From the NCBI GenBank assembly GCA_024636405.1, contig JAGXHC010000130.1, positions 1-38,971 on the forward strand: a stretch of DNA of 38,971 nt. Reading direction: 5' to 3'. Below are positions 25,799 through 35,579 of the stretch, piece after piece. Position numbers and translations under genes: made by a program. The notes beneath the pieces were generated by a model. That model worked only from the letters and a program-made list of their open reading frames with translations, made no database searches and had not been told where the DNA came from. Source of the DNA: Sulfitobacter sp. GTDB taxonomy: Bacteria; Pseudomonadota; Alphaproteobacteria; Rhodobacterales; Rhodobacteraceae. Every line of letters starts with the position of its first letter. The stretch's first letter is position 1.

Positions 25799-27747
25799 TG
25801 TTTGATACAATCTTGATTGCAAACCGGGGCGAGATCGCGTGCCGGGTGATGGAAACGGCGCAGGCCATGGGGGTGCGTTGTGTCGCGGTTTACTCTGACG
25901 CGGACCGGGCGGCCAAGCATGTGGCAATGGCGGATACGGCGGTGCATATTGGTGGCTCTGCCCCGTCGGACAGCTATCTGCGCGGTGATGTGATCATTCA
26001 GGCGGCGCTGGATACGGGCGCGCAGGCCATCCATCCGGGCTATGGGTTCCTGTCAGAAAACCCCGATTTCGTTGATGCCGTCGTGGCGGCGGGGCTGGTG
26101 TTCATCGGACCATCGGCCAAAGCGATCCGGGCCATGGGTCTAAAGGATGCCGCGAAGGCCTTGATGATCAAAGCAGGTGTGCCAGTCGTCCCCGGCTATC
26201 ACGGGGCGGATCAGGATGATGCGTTGCTGGCGGCGGAGGCTGACAAGATCGGCTATCCGGTGCTGATCAAGGCCGTTGCAGGCGGCGGCGGCAAGGGGAT
26301 GCGGCTGGTCGAGAAAGCAGCGGGATTTCAGGCGGCGCTCGAGAGTGCGCGCTCCGAGGCCAAGACTGCCTTCGGTAACGCCGATGTGCTGGTCGAGAAA
26401 TTTGTGACCAAGCCGCGCCATATCGAGGTGCAGGTTTTTGGCGATGGCACAAACGCGGTGCATTTGTTCGAGCGCGACTGCTCGCTTCAGCGGCGCCACC
26501 AAAAGGTGATCGAAGAGGCTCCGGCCCCCGGCATGACGCACAAGATGCGCGACGCTATGGGGGCGGCAGCGGTCATGGCGGCGCAGGCGATTGGCTATGC
26601 AGGCGCAGGCACGATTGAATTCATCGTCGATGGCTCGGACGGGTTGAAGCCTGACGGTTTCTTTTTCATGGAGATGAACACGCGGTTGCAGGTGGAGCAT
26701 CCAGTGACCGAGGCGATCACCGGCGTTGATCTGGTGGCCTGGCAGTTGCGGGTCGCCGCAGGCGAAGCCTTGCCCAAGCGGCAGGAGGAACTGAGCATTG
26801 ACGGCCATGCCTTCGAAGCGCGGCTTTATGCAGAGGACGTGCTGAAAGGGTTTTTGCCTGCCACAGGCACGTTGAACCATCTGGTTTTTGCGCCCGGGTG
26901 TCGTGCGGATAGTGGCGTGCGCGCAGGCGATACGATCAGCCCGTTCTACGATCCGATGATTGCAAAAGTCATCGTGCATGGGCCCACGCGCGAGGTGGCG
27001 TTGTCCAAGCTGAGAGCGGCGTTGAAAGGTTGCGAAGTGGCTGGCACCGTGACGAACCTTGCGTTTCTGGGGGCGCTGGCGGGGCATGATGGTTTTGGCG
27101 CAGGCGATGTGGATACCGGGCTGATTGGCCGCGAGATCGACACGCTGACCGTCGCACCTGACGTGCAGCCGCGCCATGCCGCGCTGGCGGGAATGGCGGC
27201 ATTAGGACTGCTTGATCCTCGGGCCGAGGCTGGCTTTACCTTGTGGCAGCCTTTGCTGCGCCAGGTCGGACTGACTTGGGGCGACGAGGATCACCTGTTG
27301 AAGGTCGAGGTCAAATCAGCCACCCGACAACTGTGGCACGTGGACGGGACCGAGGTCGAGGCCGTGCGCGTTGGCGGGCGTTGGCAGGTTGCGGGACAGA
27401 TAGCGGCTTTGGTCGCGGTGCATCGCGGCAGGATCACGGTGTTTGACGGGTATGGGCTGGTCTTTGAGGTTATTGACCCGCTGGCGCGGGCGGCGGCAGG
27501 ACATGGCGACGGCAACCTGATCGAGGCACCAATGCCCGGACTGGTCCGTAGTGTTGACGCCAGCGTTGGGCAAAAGGTCACGAAAGGCGACCGCCTTGCC
27601 GTGCTTGAGGCGATGAAGATGGAACACAGCCTGCTGGCTGCACGCGATGGCCTTGTGGCTGAAGTTCTGGTTCAGGCGGGCGATCAGGTTGAAGCGGGGG
27701 CGGCTCTTGTTCGGCTTGAGGCCGAAGCCGAGGAGGAGGCGGCATGA
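25798..27747 (+). CDS. mccA: Methylcrotonyl-CoA carboxylase, biotin carboxylase/carrier (alpha) subunit
   Basis: Cytoplasmic biotin-dependent subunit of 649 residues. The biotin carboxylase domain (about 1-445) shows ILIANRGEIACRVMETAQAM at the start, HPGYGFLSENPDF, AVAGGGGKGMRLVE (ATP-grasp glycine loop), FMEMNTRLQVEHPVTEAITG (metal Glu, catalytic Arg). A middle domain of about 130 residues links to the biotinyl carrier domain with VLEAMKMEHS, where Lys607 is the biotinylation site. Translation restarts from the ASCH stop (TGATG); the mccA stop overlaps the next gene (ATGA). Together with mccB it carboxylates 3-methylcrotonyl-CoA using ATP and bicarbonate. Propionyl-CoA or geranyl-CoA carboxylase is less likely given the surrounding ivd, lyase and hydratase genes. 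Confidence 0.95.
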   Translation: MFDTILIANRGEIACRVMETAQAMGVRCVAVYSDADRAAKHVAMADTAVHIGGSAPSDSYLRGDVIIQAALDTGAQAIHPGYGFLSENPDFVDAVVAAGLVFIGPSAKAIRAMGLKDAAKALMIKAGVPVVPGYHGADQDDALLAAEADKIGYPVLIKAVAGGGGKGMRLVEKAAGFQAALESARSEAKTAFGNADVLVEKFVTKPRHIEVQVFGDGTNAVHLFERDCSLQRRHQKVIEEAPAPGMTHKMRDAMGAAAVMAAQAIGYAGAGTIEFIVDGSDGLKPDGFFFMEMNTRLQVEHPVTEAITGVDLVAWQLRVAAGEALPKRQEELSIDGHAFEARLYAEDVLKGFLPATGTLNHLVFAPGCRADSGVRAGDTISPFYDPMIAKVIVHGPTREVALSKLRAALKGCEVAGTVTNLAFLGALAGHDGFGAGDVDTGLIGREIDTLTVAPDVQPRHAALAGMAALGLLDPRAEAGFTLWQPLLRQVGLTWGDEDHLLKVEVKSATRQLWHVDGTEVEAVRVGGRWQVAGQIAALVAVHRGRITVFDGYGLVFEVIDPLARAAAGHGDGNLIEAPMPGLVRSVDASVGQKVTKGDRLAVLEAMKMEHSLLAARDGLVAEVLVQAGDQVEAGAALVRLEAEAEEEAA

Positions 27748-28397
27748 TCCGGCTGCATCACGCCGAGCAGACCCGATCCATGCGCACGCTTTGGCTGCTG
27801 CATGAGTTGGAGGTGCCCTTCGAGGTGGTCCTCCATCCGTTCGACAAATCCCTGCGCGACCCAGCCTATCTGGCGATCTCGCCTGCCGGGCGCGTGCCCT
27901 CGCTGGAGATCGAGGGCGAAACCATGTTCGAGACGGGGGCCATCGGTGAATATCTGTGCGAGCGTTTCAGCCCTGACCGGCTTGGCCGGATGCCGGGTGC
28001 GCCGGACCGGATGGATTGGCTGGTGTGGATGCATTTTGCCGAGACCCTGTCGCAGCATTGCGCTGCCTTGACCCAGCAGCATGTGGCTTTGCGCGAAGAT
28101 GCAATGCGCAGCCCGATTGTAATGAAGCTGGAAGCCGCTAGGGTGGTGAAATGCTATGATGCGATCGAGGCGCAGCTTGACGGGCGCGACTATTTGCTGA
28201 GCAGCGGGTTTACCGCGGCAGATATCGGGGTGGGGCAAGCTGTCTATATGGCGCAACACTTTGCAAGGCTTGATCGTCATCCGGGAATTTCGGCATGGTA
28301 TCAACGTGTCTCGGAAAGGGAGGGCTTTCAGAAATCGCTACCACAAGGGGTGCCCTTGTTCGAGCAGTCGTTTTTCGAGCCTTGGCCGGTCGTCTAG
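27744..28397 (+). CDS. Glutathione S-transferase family protein
   Basis: Cytoplasmic protein of 217 residues with the GST two-domain layout. The N-terminal thioredoxin-like domain (1-75) has MIRLHHAEQTRSMRTLWLLH at the active-site edge, SPAGRVPSLEIEGETMFETG with the cis-Pro (Val-Pro) and the Glu-Thr pair binding the glutathione gamma-Glu, and AIGEYLCERF. The helical C-terminal domain holds LSSGFTAADIGVGQAVYMAQ with the N-capping Asp. It overlaps the mccA stop by four bases, so it is co-translated with the carboxylase. Its substrate is unknown; a protective role toward reactive enoyl intermediates is speculation. Confidence 0.88.
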   Translation: MIRLHHAEQTRSMRTLWLLHELEVPFEVVLHPFDKSLRDPAYLAISPAGRVPSLEIEGETMFETGAIGEYLCERFSPDRLGRMPGAPDRMDWLVWMHFAETLSQHCAALTQQHVALREDAMRSPIVMKLEAARVVKCYDAIEAQLDGRDYLLSSGFTAADIGVGQAVYMAQHFARLDRHPGISAWYQRVSEREGFQKSLPQGVPLFEQSFFEPWPVV

Positions 28398-28450
28398 GGC
28401 CAATGGCTGGATTTTGAGTTTATTTGGCAAAATGAAGGGGAGGGTCGGCA

Positions 28451-29308
28451 ATGGACAAAGGCGTTTGTGAGATATTCGAAGTGGGGCCGCGCGACGGTCT
28501 GCAGAATGAAGAGCGGGAAATTCCTGTCGCCGAAAAGATCGCTTTGGTTGATCTGCTCAGCCGGGCAGGGTTTTCCCGGATCGAGGTGGCGAGCTTTGTC
28601 AGCCCCAAGTGGGTACCCCAGATGGCGGGATCGGGCGAGGTTCTGGACGGGATCAAGCGGGCCGACGGCGTTCGGTATGCCGCCCTGACGCCGAATATGC
28701 GCGGCTACGAAGATGCGGTGGCGGCAAAGGCGGACGAGATCGCGATCTTCGCCTCGGCAAGCGAGGGGTTTAGCAAGAAGAACATCAACGCCAGCATTGA
28801 TGAAGCGTTTGAGCGTTTTGCTCCTATCCTGGAGGAAGCGCGCCATGTGGATATACCGGTGCGGGGCTATGTCTCTTGCGTGGTAGAGTGCCCCTATGAC
28901 GGCGTGATTGCGCCTGCGAAGGTTGCCGAGGTTGCCGATCGGCTCTTTTCGATGGGCTGTTACGAGGTTTCTTTGGGCGATACCATCGGGGCAGGGACGC
29001 CCGACACGATTGCCAAGATGCTTTTGGCTGTGCGCAATGTTGTCCCTGTTGGCCGCTTGGCGGGGCATTATCATGACACCGGTCGTCGGGCGATGGCAAA
29101 TATCGATGCATCCTTGTCAATGGGCGTGCGGGTTTTTGATGCTGCGGTCGGCGGCTTGGGCGGATGTCCCTTTGCGCCCGGCGCGGCAGGCAATGTTGCG
29201 ACCGAGGCCGTGAATGCGCATCTAACGGCGCTTGGGTACACGACGGGTCTGGATCAGGCATTGATCGAAGAGGCCGCCGCCATGGCGCGTCAGATGAGAG
29301 CGGGTTGA
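28451..29308 (+). CDS. mvaB: Hydroxymethylglutaryl-CoA lyase
   Basis: Cytoplasmic metal-dependent lyase of 285 residues splitting HMG-CoA into acetyl-CoA and acetoacetate, the final step of leucine degradation. Key residues: GPRDGLQNE (Arg14, Asp15), SFVSPKWVPQMA, ECPYDG, EVSLGDTIGAGTP, GHYHDTGRRAMANI (metal His206, His208) and GGLGGCPFAPGAAGNVATE (catalytic Cys239, Asn248). The loop after the metal histidines is HDTGRRA instead of the frequent HDTYGQA. A 53-base gap separates it from the GST gene, the largest within the second half of the operon; GGGGAGGG lies ahead of the ATG. Its stop and the next start share one base (TGATG). Confidence 0.94.
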   Translation: MDKGVCEIFEVGPRDGLQNEEREIPVAEKIALVDLLSRAGFSRIEVASFVSPKWVPQMAGSGEVLDGIKRADGVRYAALTPNMRGYEDAVAAKADEIAIFASASEGFSKKNINASIDEAFERFAPILEEARHVDIPVRGYVSCVVECPYDGVIAPAKVAEVADRLFSMGCYEVSLGDTIGAGTPDTIAKMLLAVRNVVPVGRLAGHYHDTGRRAMANIDASLSMGVRVFDAAVGGLGGCPFAPGAAGNVATEAVNAHLTALGYTTGLDQALIEEAAAMARQMRAG

Positions 29309-30096
29309 TGTTTGAGACACTTACCCTGTCGACAGATGCGCGCGGCGTCGCGACCCTGACGCTGGCGCGCGAGGACAAGCACAACGCCATGTCCGCGCAG
29401 ATGATTGCCGAACTGACAGACGCGGCAGCGCAACTGGGCGGGGATGACGAGGTGCGTGTCGTTGTTCTTACCGGCGCGGGCAAAAGCTTTTGTGCCGGCG
29501 GTGATCTGGGCTGGATGCAGGCGCAGCGCGACATGGATGCGGCCACCCGATCAGCCGAGGCAGGCAAGCTTGCGGCGATGCTTGGCGCGCTCAATACGCT
29601 GCCCAAGCCGTTGATCGGGCGGGTGCAGGGCAATGCATTTGGCGGCGGCGTGGGCATGGCGGCGGTTTGTGACGTGGCCATCGGTGTCGATACGCTGAAG
29701 ATGGGATTCACCGAGACGCGGCTGGGAATCATCCCGGCCACCATTGGCCCCTATGTGCTGGCGCGCATGGGCGAGGGGCGCGCAAGGCGGGTATTCATGT
29801 CGGCGCGGCTTTTTGGGGCGGCTGAGGCGGTAGATCTGGGGTTGTTGGCGAAAGCTGTTCCACAAGACGCGCTTGATGCTGCGATCGAGACTGAAATTGT
29901 GCCCTACTTATCTTGTGCCCCCGGCGCGGTGGCGGCTGCAAAGCAGCTCGCACGGGATCTGGGGCCAAGGATCGACGCGGATGTGGTGGCGCATACTATC
30001 GAAGCTTTGGCCGCACGGTGGGAGACCGATGAAGCTGCCGAAGGAATCGGTGCGTTTTTTGACAAGCGCAAGGCCTCTTGGATGGTGGAAAACTAG
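29308..30096 (+). CDS. Enoyl-CoA hydratase family, probable methylglutaconyl-CoA hydratase
   Basis: Crotonase-fold protein of 262 residues. The N-terminus MFETLTLSTDARGVATLTLA leads to EDKHNAMSAQMIAEL; the oxyanion-hole segments are FCAGGDLGWMQAQ (about 67-78) and GNAFGGGVGMAAVCD (about 110-125), followed by FTETRLGIIPATIGPYVLAR. The GDLGWMQ sequence, GVGMAAVCD, and the RLGIIPATIGPYV stretch are those of the AUH/LiuC type that hydrates 3-methylglutaconyl-CoA to HMG-CoA. The start overlaps the lyase stop by one base, so hydratase and lyase are made together. It ends the operon. Specificity is inferred mostly from context. Confidence 0.9.
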   Translation: MFETLTLSTDARGVATLTLAREDKHNAMSAQMIAELTDAAAQLGGDDEVRVVVLTGAGKSFCAGGDLGWMQAQRDMDAATRSAEAGKLAAMLGALNTLPKPLIGRVQGNAFGGGVGMAAVCDVAIGVDTLKMGFTETRLGIIPATIGPYVLARMGEGRARRVFMSARLFGAAEAVDLGLLAKAVPQDALDAAIETEIVPYLSCAPGAVAAAKQLARDLGPRIDADVVAHTIEALAARWETDEAAEGIGAFFDKRKASWMVEN

Positions 30097-30134
30097 GTTC
30101 GGTATCCGCTGGCCCCATCATCCGAGTTGCTTAA

Positions 30135-30156
30135 CCCCGGGTTGGGTTCGCCGGGG
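30135..30156 (+). terminator. Weak hairpin after the leucine operon
   Basis: CCCCGG and CCGGGG arms (30135-30140, 30151-30156) enclose a ten-base loop 38 bases after the last stop, followed by TGCTTTG. No real U-run, so this is a tentative transcription end. The remainder of the gap to nuoA holds no convincing gene. Confidence 0.4.
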
Positions 30157-30266
30157 ATGCTTTGATCGCGTCACCGAGTGCGCGCTAAAATTCAGGCATC
30201 CGCCGGGCAACCACGTTGGCGGTGGGGATGCGTCGAAACGGAGCGGCTCAAATGTGGCGGGTTCGG

Positions 30267-30295
30267 TTGACCCTGACGTGGCAGCGGAGTAAAAC
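30267..30295 (+). promoter_or_regulatory. Candidate promoter of the complex I operon
   Basis: TTGACC (30267-30272), a 17-base spacer and TAAAAC (30290-30295) lie about 70 bases ahead of nuoA. It is the best sigma-70-like pair in the 269-base gap between the leucine operon and nuoA. Confidence 0.5.
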
Positions 30296-30365
30296 CACCA
30301 AAGTCAGGTTCGCCGCTTGATTGGTAAGGCGCAACGCCGCGCCCCACACGCAAAGGAGCTTCCCC

Positions 30366-31258
<893 letters not shown>

Positions 31259-31267
31259 GGGGCTGAT

Positions 31268-31873
31268 ATGTCAGAACAACTGAACGAACTAGGTGCTTAT
31301 ATCGAATCCAAGCGGCCTGATTGCATTCTGGGCTGGGAGATCGCCCATGGCGAGCTGAACATGGACGTGACCCAAGCGAATCTGCCGGGATTGGTCGACT
31401 TCATCAAGGGCGACGTCACCTGCCGGTTTTCGTCTTTGGTCGACATCACTGCTGTGGATTATCCTGGTCGTACCAAGCGGTTTGACGTGATTTATCATTT
31501 CCTGTCGATGTACCAAAACCACCGGATCCGGCTGCGCGTTGCGGCGCGCGAAGAGGATATGGTCCCGTCGATCGTTTCCATCCACCCTTCGGCCAACTGG
31601 TTTGAGCGGGAGGTGTTTGACATGTTTGGCATCTTGTTTGCTGGCCACCCCGACCTGCGTCGCTTGCTGACGGACTATGGTTTCCGCGGTCATCCGTTGC
31701 GCAAGGATTTTCCGACAACGGGGTATACTGAGGTTCGGTATGACGAAGTCGAGAAACGCGTGGTCTACGAGCCTGTATCGCTGGTTCAGGAATACCGGCA
31801 GTTCGATTTCATGTCACCGTGGGAAGGGGCTGAATACATCCTGCCCGGTGACGAAAAAGAGGCGTCGAAATAA
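31268..31873 (+). CDS. nuoC: NADH-quinone oxidoreductase subunit C
   Basis: Peripheral complex I subunit (30 kDa family) of 201 residues, part of the quinone-reducing module and without cofactors. Family landmarks are [20 protein letters not shown] near residue 60, NHRIRLRV, and the signature [20 protein letters not shown] near residue 115, then [19 protein letters not shown]. It is a stand-alone NuoC, not the fused NuoCD seen in enterics. It begins nine bases after nuoB with AAGGGGC, and its stop codon TAA shares its last base with the ATG of the 45-residue ORF that follows. Confidence 0.97.
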   Translation: MSEQLNELGAYIESKRPDCILGWEIAHGELNMDVTQANLPGLVDFIKGDVTCRFSSLVDITAVDYPGRTKRFDVIYHFLSMYQNHRIRLRVAAREEDMVPSIVSIHPSANWFEREVFDMFGILFAGHPDLRRLLTDYGFRGHPLRKDFPTTGYTEVRYDEVEKRVVYEPVSLVQEYRQFDFMSPWEGAEYILPGDEKEASK

Positions 31874-32010
31874 TGGGCGGCATCTGGTGGTTAATCCTGT
31901 CGGCCCTGACGATCATCCCGATGGTAAAGATTTTGCCATTCTTCAGGATAAACAAATATTGGTCCGTTGCCTGCGTCATCCCTTTTGGCACAATTGCCTT
32001 GCTATGGTAG
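31873..32010 (+). CDS. 45-residue membrane protein between nuoC and nuoD
   Basis: Short open reading frame that starts on the last base of the nuoC stop codon (TAATG) and encodes [20 protein letters not shown] followed by a basic turn (FFRINKYW) and a second hydrophobic stretch (SVACVIPFGTIALLW). Two membrane helices with a short positive loop are likely. The tight junction with nuoC, the membrane-protein composition and a gap of only 32 bases to nuoD support a real gene. Extra small reading frames are known within the complex I operons of purple alphaproteobacteria. No function can be given; an accessory assembly role or a small interactor of the membrane arm is possible. Confidence 0.7.
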   Translation: MGGIWWLILSALTIIPMVKILPFFRINKYWSVACVIPFGTIALLW

Positions 32011-32042
32011 GTGGGCCTCAAACTGACCGAGCTGGAGCGTAA

Positions 32043-33269
32043 ATGATGGACGGCACCAAAGGTTTCGAAGACGCCCTGACCGGCGAACAGAAGATCCGCA
32101 ACTTCAACATCAACTTTGGCCCGCAACACCCAGCGGCCCACGGCGTTCTGCGTCTGGTGCTTGAACTGGATGGCGAGATCGTCGAACGTTGCGATCCGCA
32201 TATCGGGCTGCTGCACCGTGGCACCGAAAAGCTGATGGAGTCGCGCACATACCTGCAAAACCTGCCGTATTTCGACCGGCTGGATTATGTGGCTCCGATG
32301 AACCAAGAACATGCCTGGTGTCTTGCTATCGAAAAGCTGACCGGCGTCGAAGTCCCGCGCCGCGCCTCGCTGATCCGTGTGCTTTACTCCGAAATCGGGC
32401 GTATTCTGTCGCATCTGTTGAACGTGACGACGCAGGCGATGGACGTGGGTGCGCTGACACCGCCGCTGTGGGGCTTTGAAGAGCGCGAAGACCTCATGAT
32501 CTTCTATGAGCGCGCCTGTGGTGCACGTTTGCACGCGGCCTATTTCCGCCCCGGCGGCGTTCACCAGGATCTGCCGCCCGCATTGCTTGATGATATTGAA
32601 AAATGGGCTGAAAAGTTCCTGTCCGGCTTCATGGTCGACGTCGACAACCTGCTGACCGAAAACCGCATCTTCAAACAGCGCAATGCCGACATTGGTATCG
32701 TGACAGAACAAGATATCCAGGACTGGGGCTTTTCGGGCGTCATGGTCCGCGGCTCAGGCCTTGCATGGGATTTGCGCCGCTCGCAGCCCTATGAATGCTA
32801 TGATGAATTCGACTTTCAAATTCCGACCGGCGTGAATGGTGACTGCTACGACCGTTATCTCGTCCGTATGGAAGAGATGCGTCAGTCGACCTACATCATC
32901 CAGCAGGCCATCGCGAAGCTCCGCGAACCCGAAGGGCAGGGGGATATCCTTGCCCGTGGCAAGATTACCCCGCCGTCCCGCTCTGCGATGAAGACCGACA
33001 TGGAAAGCCTGATCCACCACTTCAAGCTTTACACCGAAGGGTTCCACGTGCCTGCCGGCGAAGTCTATTGCGCGGTCGAAGCACCCAAGGGTGAATTCGG
33101 CGTCTATCTTGTCGCGGATGGCAGCAACAAACCGTACCGTGCCAAGCTTCGCGCTCCGGGCTATCTGCACCTGCAAGCGATGGACTACATGGCCAGAGGC
33201 CACCAGCTGGCTGACGTTGCCGCGATCATCGGAACCATGGATATCGTCTTTGGCGAGGTTGATCGTTGA
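32043..33269 (+). CDS. nuoD: NADH-quinone oxidoreductase subunit D
   Basis: Peripheral complex I subunit (49 kDa family) of 408 residues that forms the quinone-binding cavity with NuoB. Conserved pieces include [20 protein letters not shown] (quinone-contact His loop), [66 protein letters not shown] and the C-terminal [20 protein letters not shown]...[12 protein letters not shown]. The ATG at 32043 is followed directly by another ATG at 32046, which has better spacing to GGAG, so the true protein may lack the first Met. No fusion with NuoC. Confidence 0.97.
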   Translation: MMDGTKGFEDALTGEQKIRNFNINFGPQHPAAHGVLRLVLELDGEIVERCDPHIGLLHRGTEKLMESRTYLQNLPYFDRLDYVAPMNQEHAWCLAIEKLTGVEVPRRASLIRVLYSEIGRILSHLLNVTTQAMDVGALTPPLWGFEEREDLMIFYERACGARLHAAYFRPGGVHQDLPPALLDDIEKWAEKFLSGFMVDVDNLLTENRIFKQRNADIGIVTEQDIQDWGFSGVMVRGSGLAWDLRRSQPYECYDEFDFQIPTGVNGDCYDRYLVRMEEMRQSTYIIQQAIAKLREPEGQGDILARGKITPPSRSAMKTDMESLIHHFKLYTEGFHVPAGEVYCAVEAPKGEFGVYLVADGSNKPYRAKLRAPGYLHLQAMDYMARGHQLADVAAIIGTMDIVFGEVDR

Positions 33270-33350
33270 TCCTACCTGCTGTCTTCATTTTGCCCAATAA
33301 ACTCCCGCCGGAGGCGCCTGCCGTCTCTGCCCGAACGAAAGCCTGATCTG

Positions 33351-34625
33351 ATGCTGCGCCGTCTACACCCCGAACAACCCGACAGCTTTGCGTTTACCCC
33401 AGCCAATCAGGTATGGGCAGAAGCGCAGGTGACCAAATACCCCGATGGCCGTCAGGCATCCGCGATCATTCCGCTTTTGTGGCGTGCGCAAGAACAAGAA
33501 GGCTGGCTAAGCCGGCCTGCCATTGAGCATGTCTCTGAAATGCTGGGAATGGCCTATATTCGCGGGCTTGAGGTCGCGACCTTCTATTTCATGTTCCAGC
33601 TTCAGCCTGTGGGAAGTGTTGCGCATATTCAGGTATGTGGCACCACGTCCTGCATGATTTGCGGCGCAGAAGACCTGATTGCTGTGTGCAAAGACAAGAT
33701 CGCCGCAAAAGCGCACCAGATCAGCGAAGACGGTAAGTTTTCATGGGAAGAAGTAGAATGCCTCGGGGCGTGTTCGAACGCGCCGATGGCCCAGATCGGC
33801 AAAGACTATTTCGAGGATCTGACGACCGAAAAATTCGCGGCGATGATCGATGACATGGCTGCGGGAAAAGTGCCTGTGCCGGGCCCTCAGAACGGGCGAT
33901 ACGCGTCCGAGCCCTTGTCTGGTTTGACCAGCCTCAAAGATCACGACAGCGGCAAGACACAATACAATGCCAGTGCTCAATTGGCCGTAGATATTGGCGA
34001 CAGTATCAAACGGATTGACGGGACAGAGGTGCCTTTCACTGCACCTTGGCAGGGCACGGACGGTGGCAAAAAGCCTGCCGAGACAGCCCCGCGCGATGAT
34101 CAGATGCCCCCAGCCGGTCCAGATGGTGCCCAAGGCGGCCGCACTCGTGCAGAACAGGACGCACCGCGCGCCGTTGGTGACAGTTCCGACCAAAAGTCGG
34201 AAGCGCCCGGCGAGGCAAAGGGTGTGGAGGCGATTGCCAAACCAGCCCAAAACAGTGTTGCACCTGAGCCGAAAACGCCAGATGCCAAGCCTGATGTTAC
34301 CAGAGCAGCGCAGAAAAATGCTGAAGCTACAGGTATAAAGCCAGCGACCCTTGACGCGCCACGGGACGGCACTGCGGATGATCTGAAGATGATCAAAGGC
34401 ATTGGTCCCAAGCTTGAAGAATTGGTTAATTCGTTGGGTTTCTTCCACTTCGATCAGATCGCCAACTGGACAGTGGACGAGTTGGCATGGGTTGATCAAA
34501 ACCTTACTGGCTTCAAGGGCCGTGCGTCCCGTGACGCCTGGGTTGAACAGGCCAAAAAGCTCGCAGCAGGCGAAGAAACAGAATTCTCGTCCCGCGCCAA
34601 AAAAGATGATATCTATAAGCCATAA
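33351..34625 (+). CDS. nuoE: NADH-quinone oxidoreductase subunit E with long C-terminal extension
   Basis: NADH-module subunit carrying [2Fe-2S] cluster N1a. The first 170 residues are an ordinary NuoE: helical start, then thioredoxin-like domain with [11 protein letters not shown] (Cys96, Cys101) and [10 protein letters not shown] (Cys137, Cys141). The protein is 424 residues, more than twice the usual length. From about 180 to 340 there is a low-complexity Pro/Ala/Lys/Asp-rich linker, and from residue 343 a compact domain with [20 protein letters not shown], a helix-hairpin-helix type turn, followed by [17 protein letters not shown] and [10 protein letters not shown]. The same domain ends the next protein. 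The start ATG has only a weak upstream GAAAG. The extension may be an interaction or nucleic-acid-binding module; its job is unknown. Confidence 0.95.
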   Translation: MLRRLHPEQPDSFAFTPANQVWAEAQVTKYPDGRQASAIIPLLWRAQEQEGWLSRPAIEHVSEMLGMAYIRGLEVATFYFMFQLQPVGSVAHIQVCGTTSCMICGAEDLIAVCKDKIAAKAHQISEDGKFSWEEVECLGACSNAPMAQIGKDYFEDLTTEKFAAMIDDMAAGKVPVPGPQNGRYASEPLSGLTSLKDHDSGKTQYNASAQLAVDIGDSIKRIDGTEVPFTAPWQGTDGGKKPAETAPRDDQMPPAGPDGAQGGRTRAEQDAPRAVGDSSDQKSEAPGEAKGVEAIAKPAQNSVAPEPKTPDAKPDVTRAAQKNAEATGIKPATLDAPRDGTADDLKMIKGIGPKLEELVNSLGFFHFDQIANWTVDELAWVDQNLTGFKGRASRDAWVEQAKKLAAGEETEFSSRAKKDDIYKP

Positions 34626-34657
34626 GAGATCATCAATATGGCTTAAAAGGGACAGAT

Positions 34658-35548
34658 ATGACTGACATGACGCAAAAAGAACGGTGCACGCGCGGCTGCA
34701 TCTGGTTGGGGGCCGGTGTCGGCTTCGCAGCAATATTGATGTTTTGGCTGATCGCGGAATGGGGGATCATCCTCTCCGTTGCAGCGGGTGCCATTGTGGG
34801 TGCTGTTGCAGCTTTTGTGTTCGCTTTGATCTTTTGCGCTAAAGATAGCGATGCGGCGGCTGCTACCACGGCGCCGGACACTGTCAGTTCCCCAACATCT
34901 GCTTCCAAGCCGGCGGCAGATAGTGGCGATGCAGCGGCTCAGGCCCCTTCCGCCAAACAAGATAGTGCAACTGCTGCCGAAGCGGCCTCCACGGGGTCTG
35001 GTGACGCAGTGGCGTCGAAAGATGATGAGACATCGTCTGGTCCATCGGTAACTGAAAAGTCAGAGTTTTCAGGCATGAAGCCTTCGAAGGAATTGAAAGG
35101 CCAGAAGGAACTGGCCGAGCGTAAGGGTGACTATAAATACGTGGCACCGGCTTCTGAAGAACCGGCAGCCAAGAAACCAGCGCCCAAGAAATCCGCGCCT
35201 AAAAAGGCGGCTGAAACCGAGGTCTCAACCCCCGCAGCTTCTGCTGATACTCCGGCAGAGGGTGGTGAGGCGGTCGTTGAAGCCAAGCCAGAAACATTGA
35301 CCGCTGCGCGCTCCGGGGGCGCGGATGATCTCAAGCTGATCAGCGGCGTTGGTCCAAAGTTGGAGCAAACGCTGAATGAGCTTGGCTTTTATCACTTCGA
35401 TCAAGTCGCCAAATGGGGCCCGTCCGAAATCGCATGGGTCGATTCGCGACTTCGTTTCAAGGGTCGTATCCAGCGTGACAACTGGATGTCCCAAGCCAAG
35501 GTATTGGCGGAAGGCGGCGAGACAGAGTTTTCTGCCCGCAAGAAATAG
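34658..35548 (+). CDS. Membrane protein with NuoE-like C-terminal helix-hairpin-helix domain
   Basis: Protein of 296 residues of unknown function. Two adjacent transmembrane helices near the N-terminus (about 13-32 and 35-60, GCIWLGAGVGFAAILMFWLI and a second Ala/Gly-rich stretch) are followed by a long Ala/Ser/Lys/Glu-rich, probably disordered linker with a Lys-Pro-Ala repeat (EPAAKKPAPKKSAPKK) near residues 168-185. The C-terminal 74 residues (223-296) begin DDLKLISGVGPKLEQTLNEL and continue HFDQVAKWGPSEIAWVD and RFKGRIQRDNW; by eye about 44 of 70 positions equal the NuoE end. AAAAGGGA precedes the ATG. It lies directly between nuoE and the DUF5337 gene. The two copies suggest duplication and a shared partner. 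Confidence 0.85.
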   Translation: MTDMTQKERCTRGCIWLGAGVGFAAILMFWLIAEWGIILSVAAGAIVGAVAAFVFALIFCAKDSDAAAATTAPDTVSSPTSASKPAADSGDAAAQAPSAKQDSATAAEAASTGSGDAVASKDDETSSGPSVTEKSEFSGMKPSKELKGQKELAERKGDYKYVAPASEEPAAKKPAPKKSAPKKAAETEVSTPAASADTPAEGGEAVVEAKPETLTAARSGGADDLKLISGVGPKLEQTLNELGFYHFDQVAKWGPSEIAWVDSRLRFKGRIQRDNWMSQAKVLAEGGETEFSARKK

Positions 35549-35579
35549 ACGAACAAAAACAAACATGGTGCCTGAGTAA

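Noticed and set aside
26140..27177. Minus-strand frame of 345 codons opposite mccA
   Set aside because: Antisense shadow of the biotin carboxylase domain; composition is unlike a real protein.
30097..30365. Possible small gene or tRNA in the gap before nuoA
   Set aside because: No cloverleaf pattern and no frame with a ribosome-binding site; only a weak hairpin and a candidate promoter are supported.
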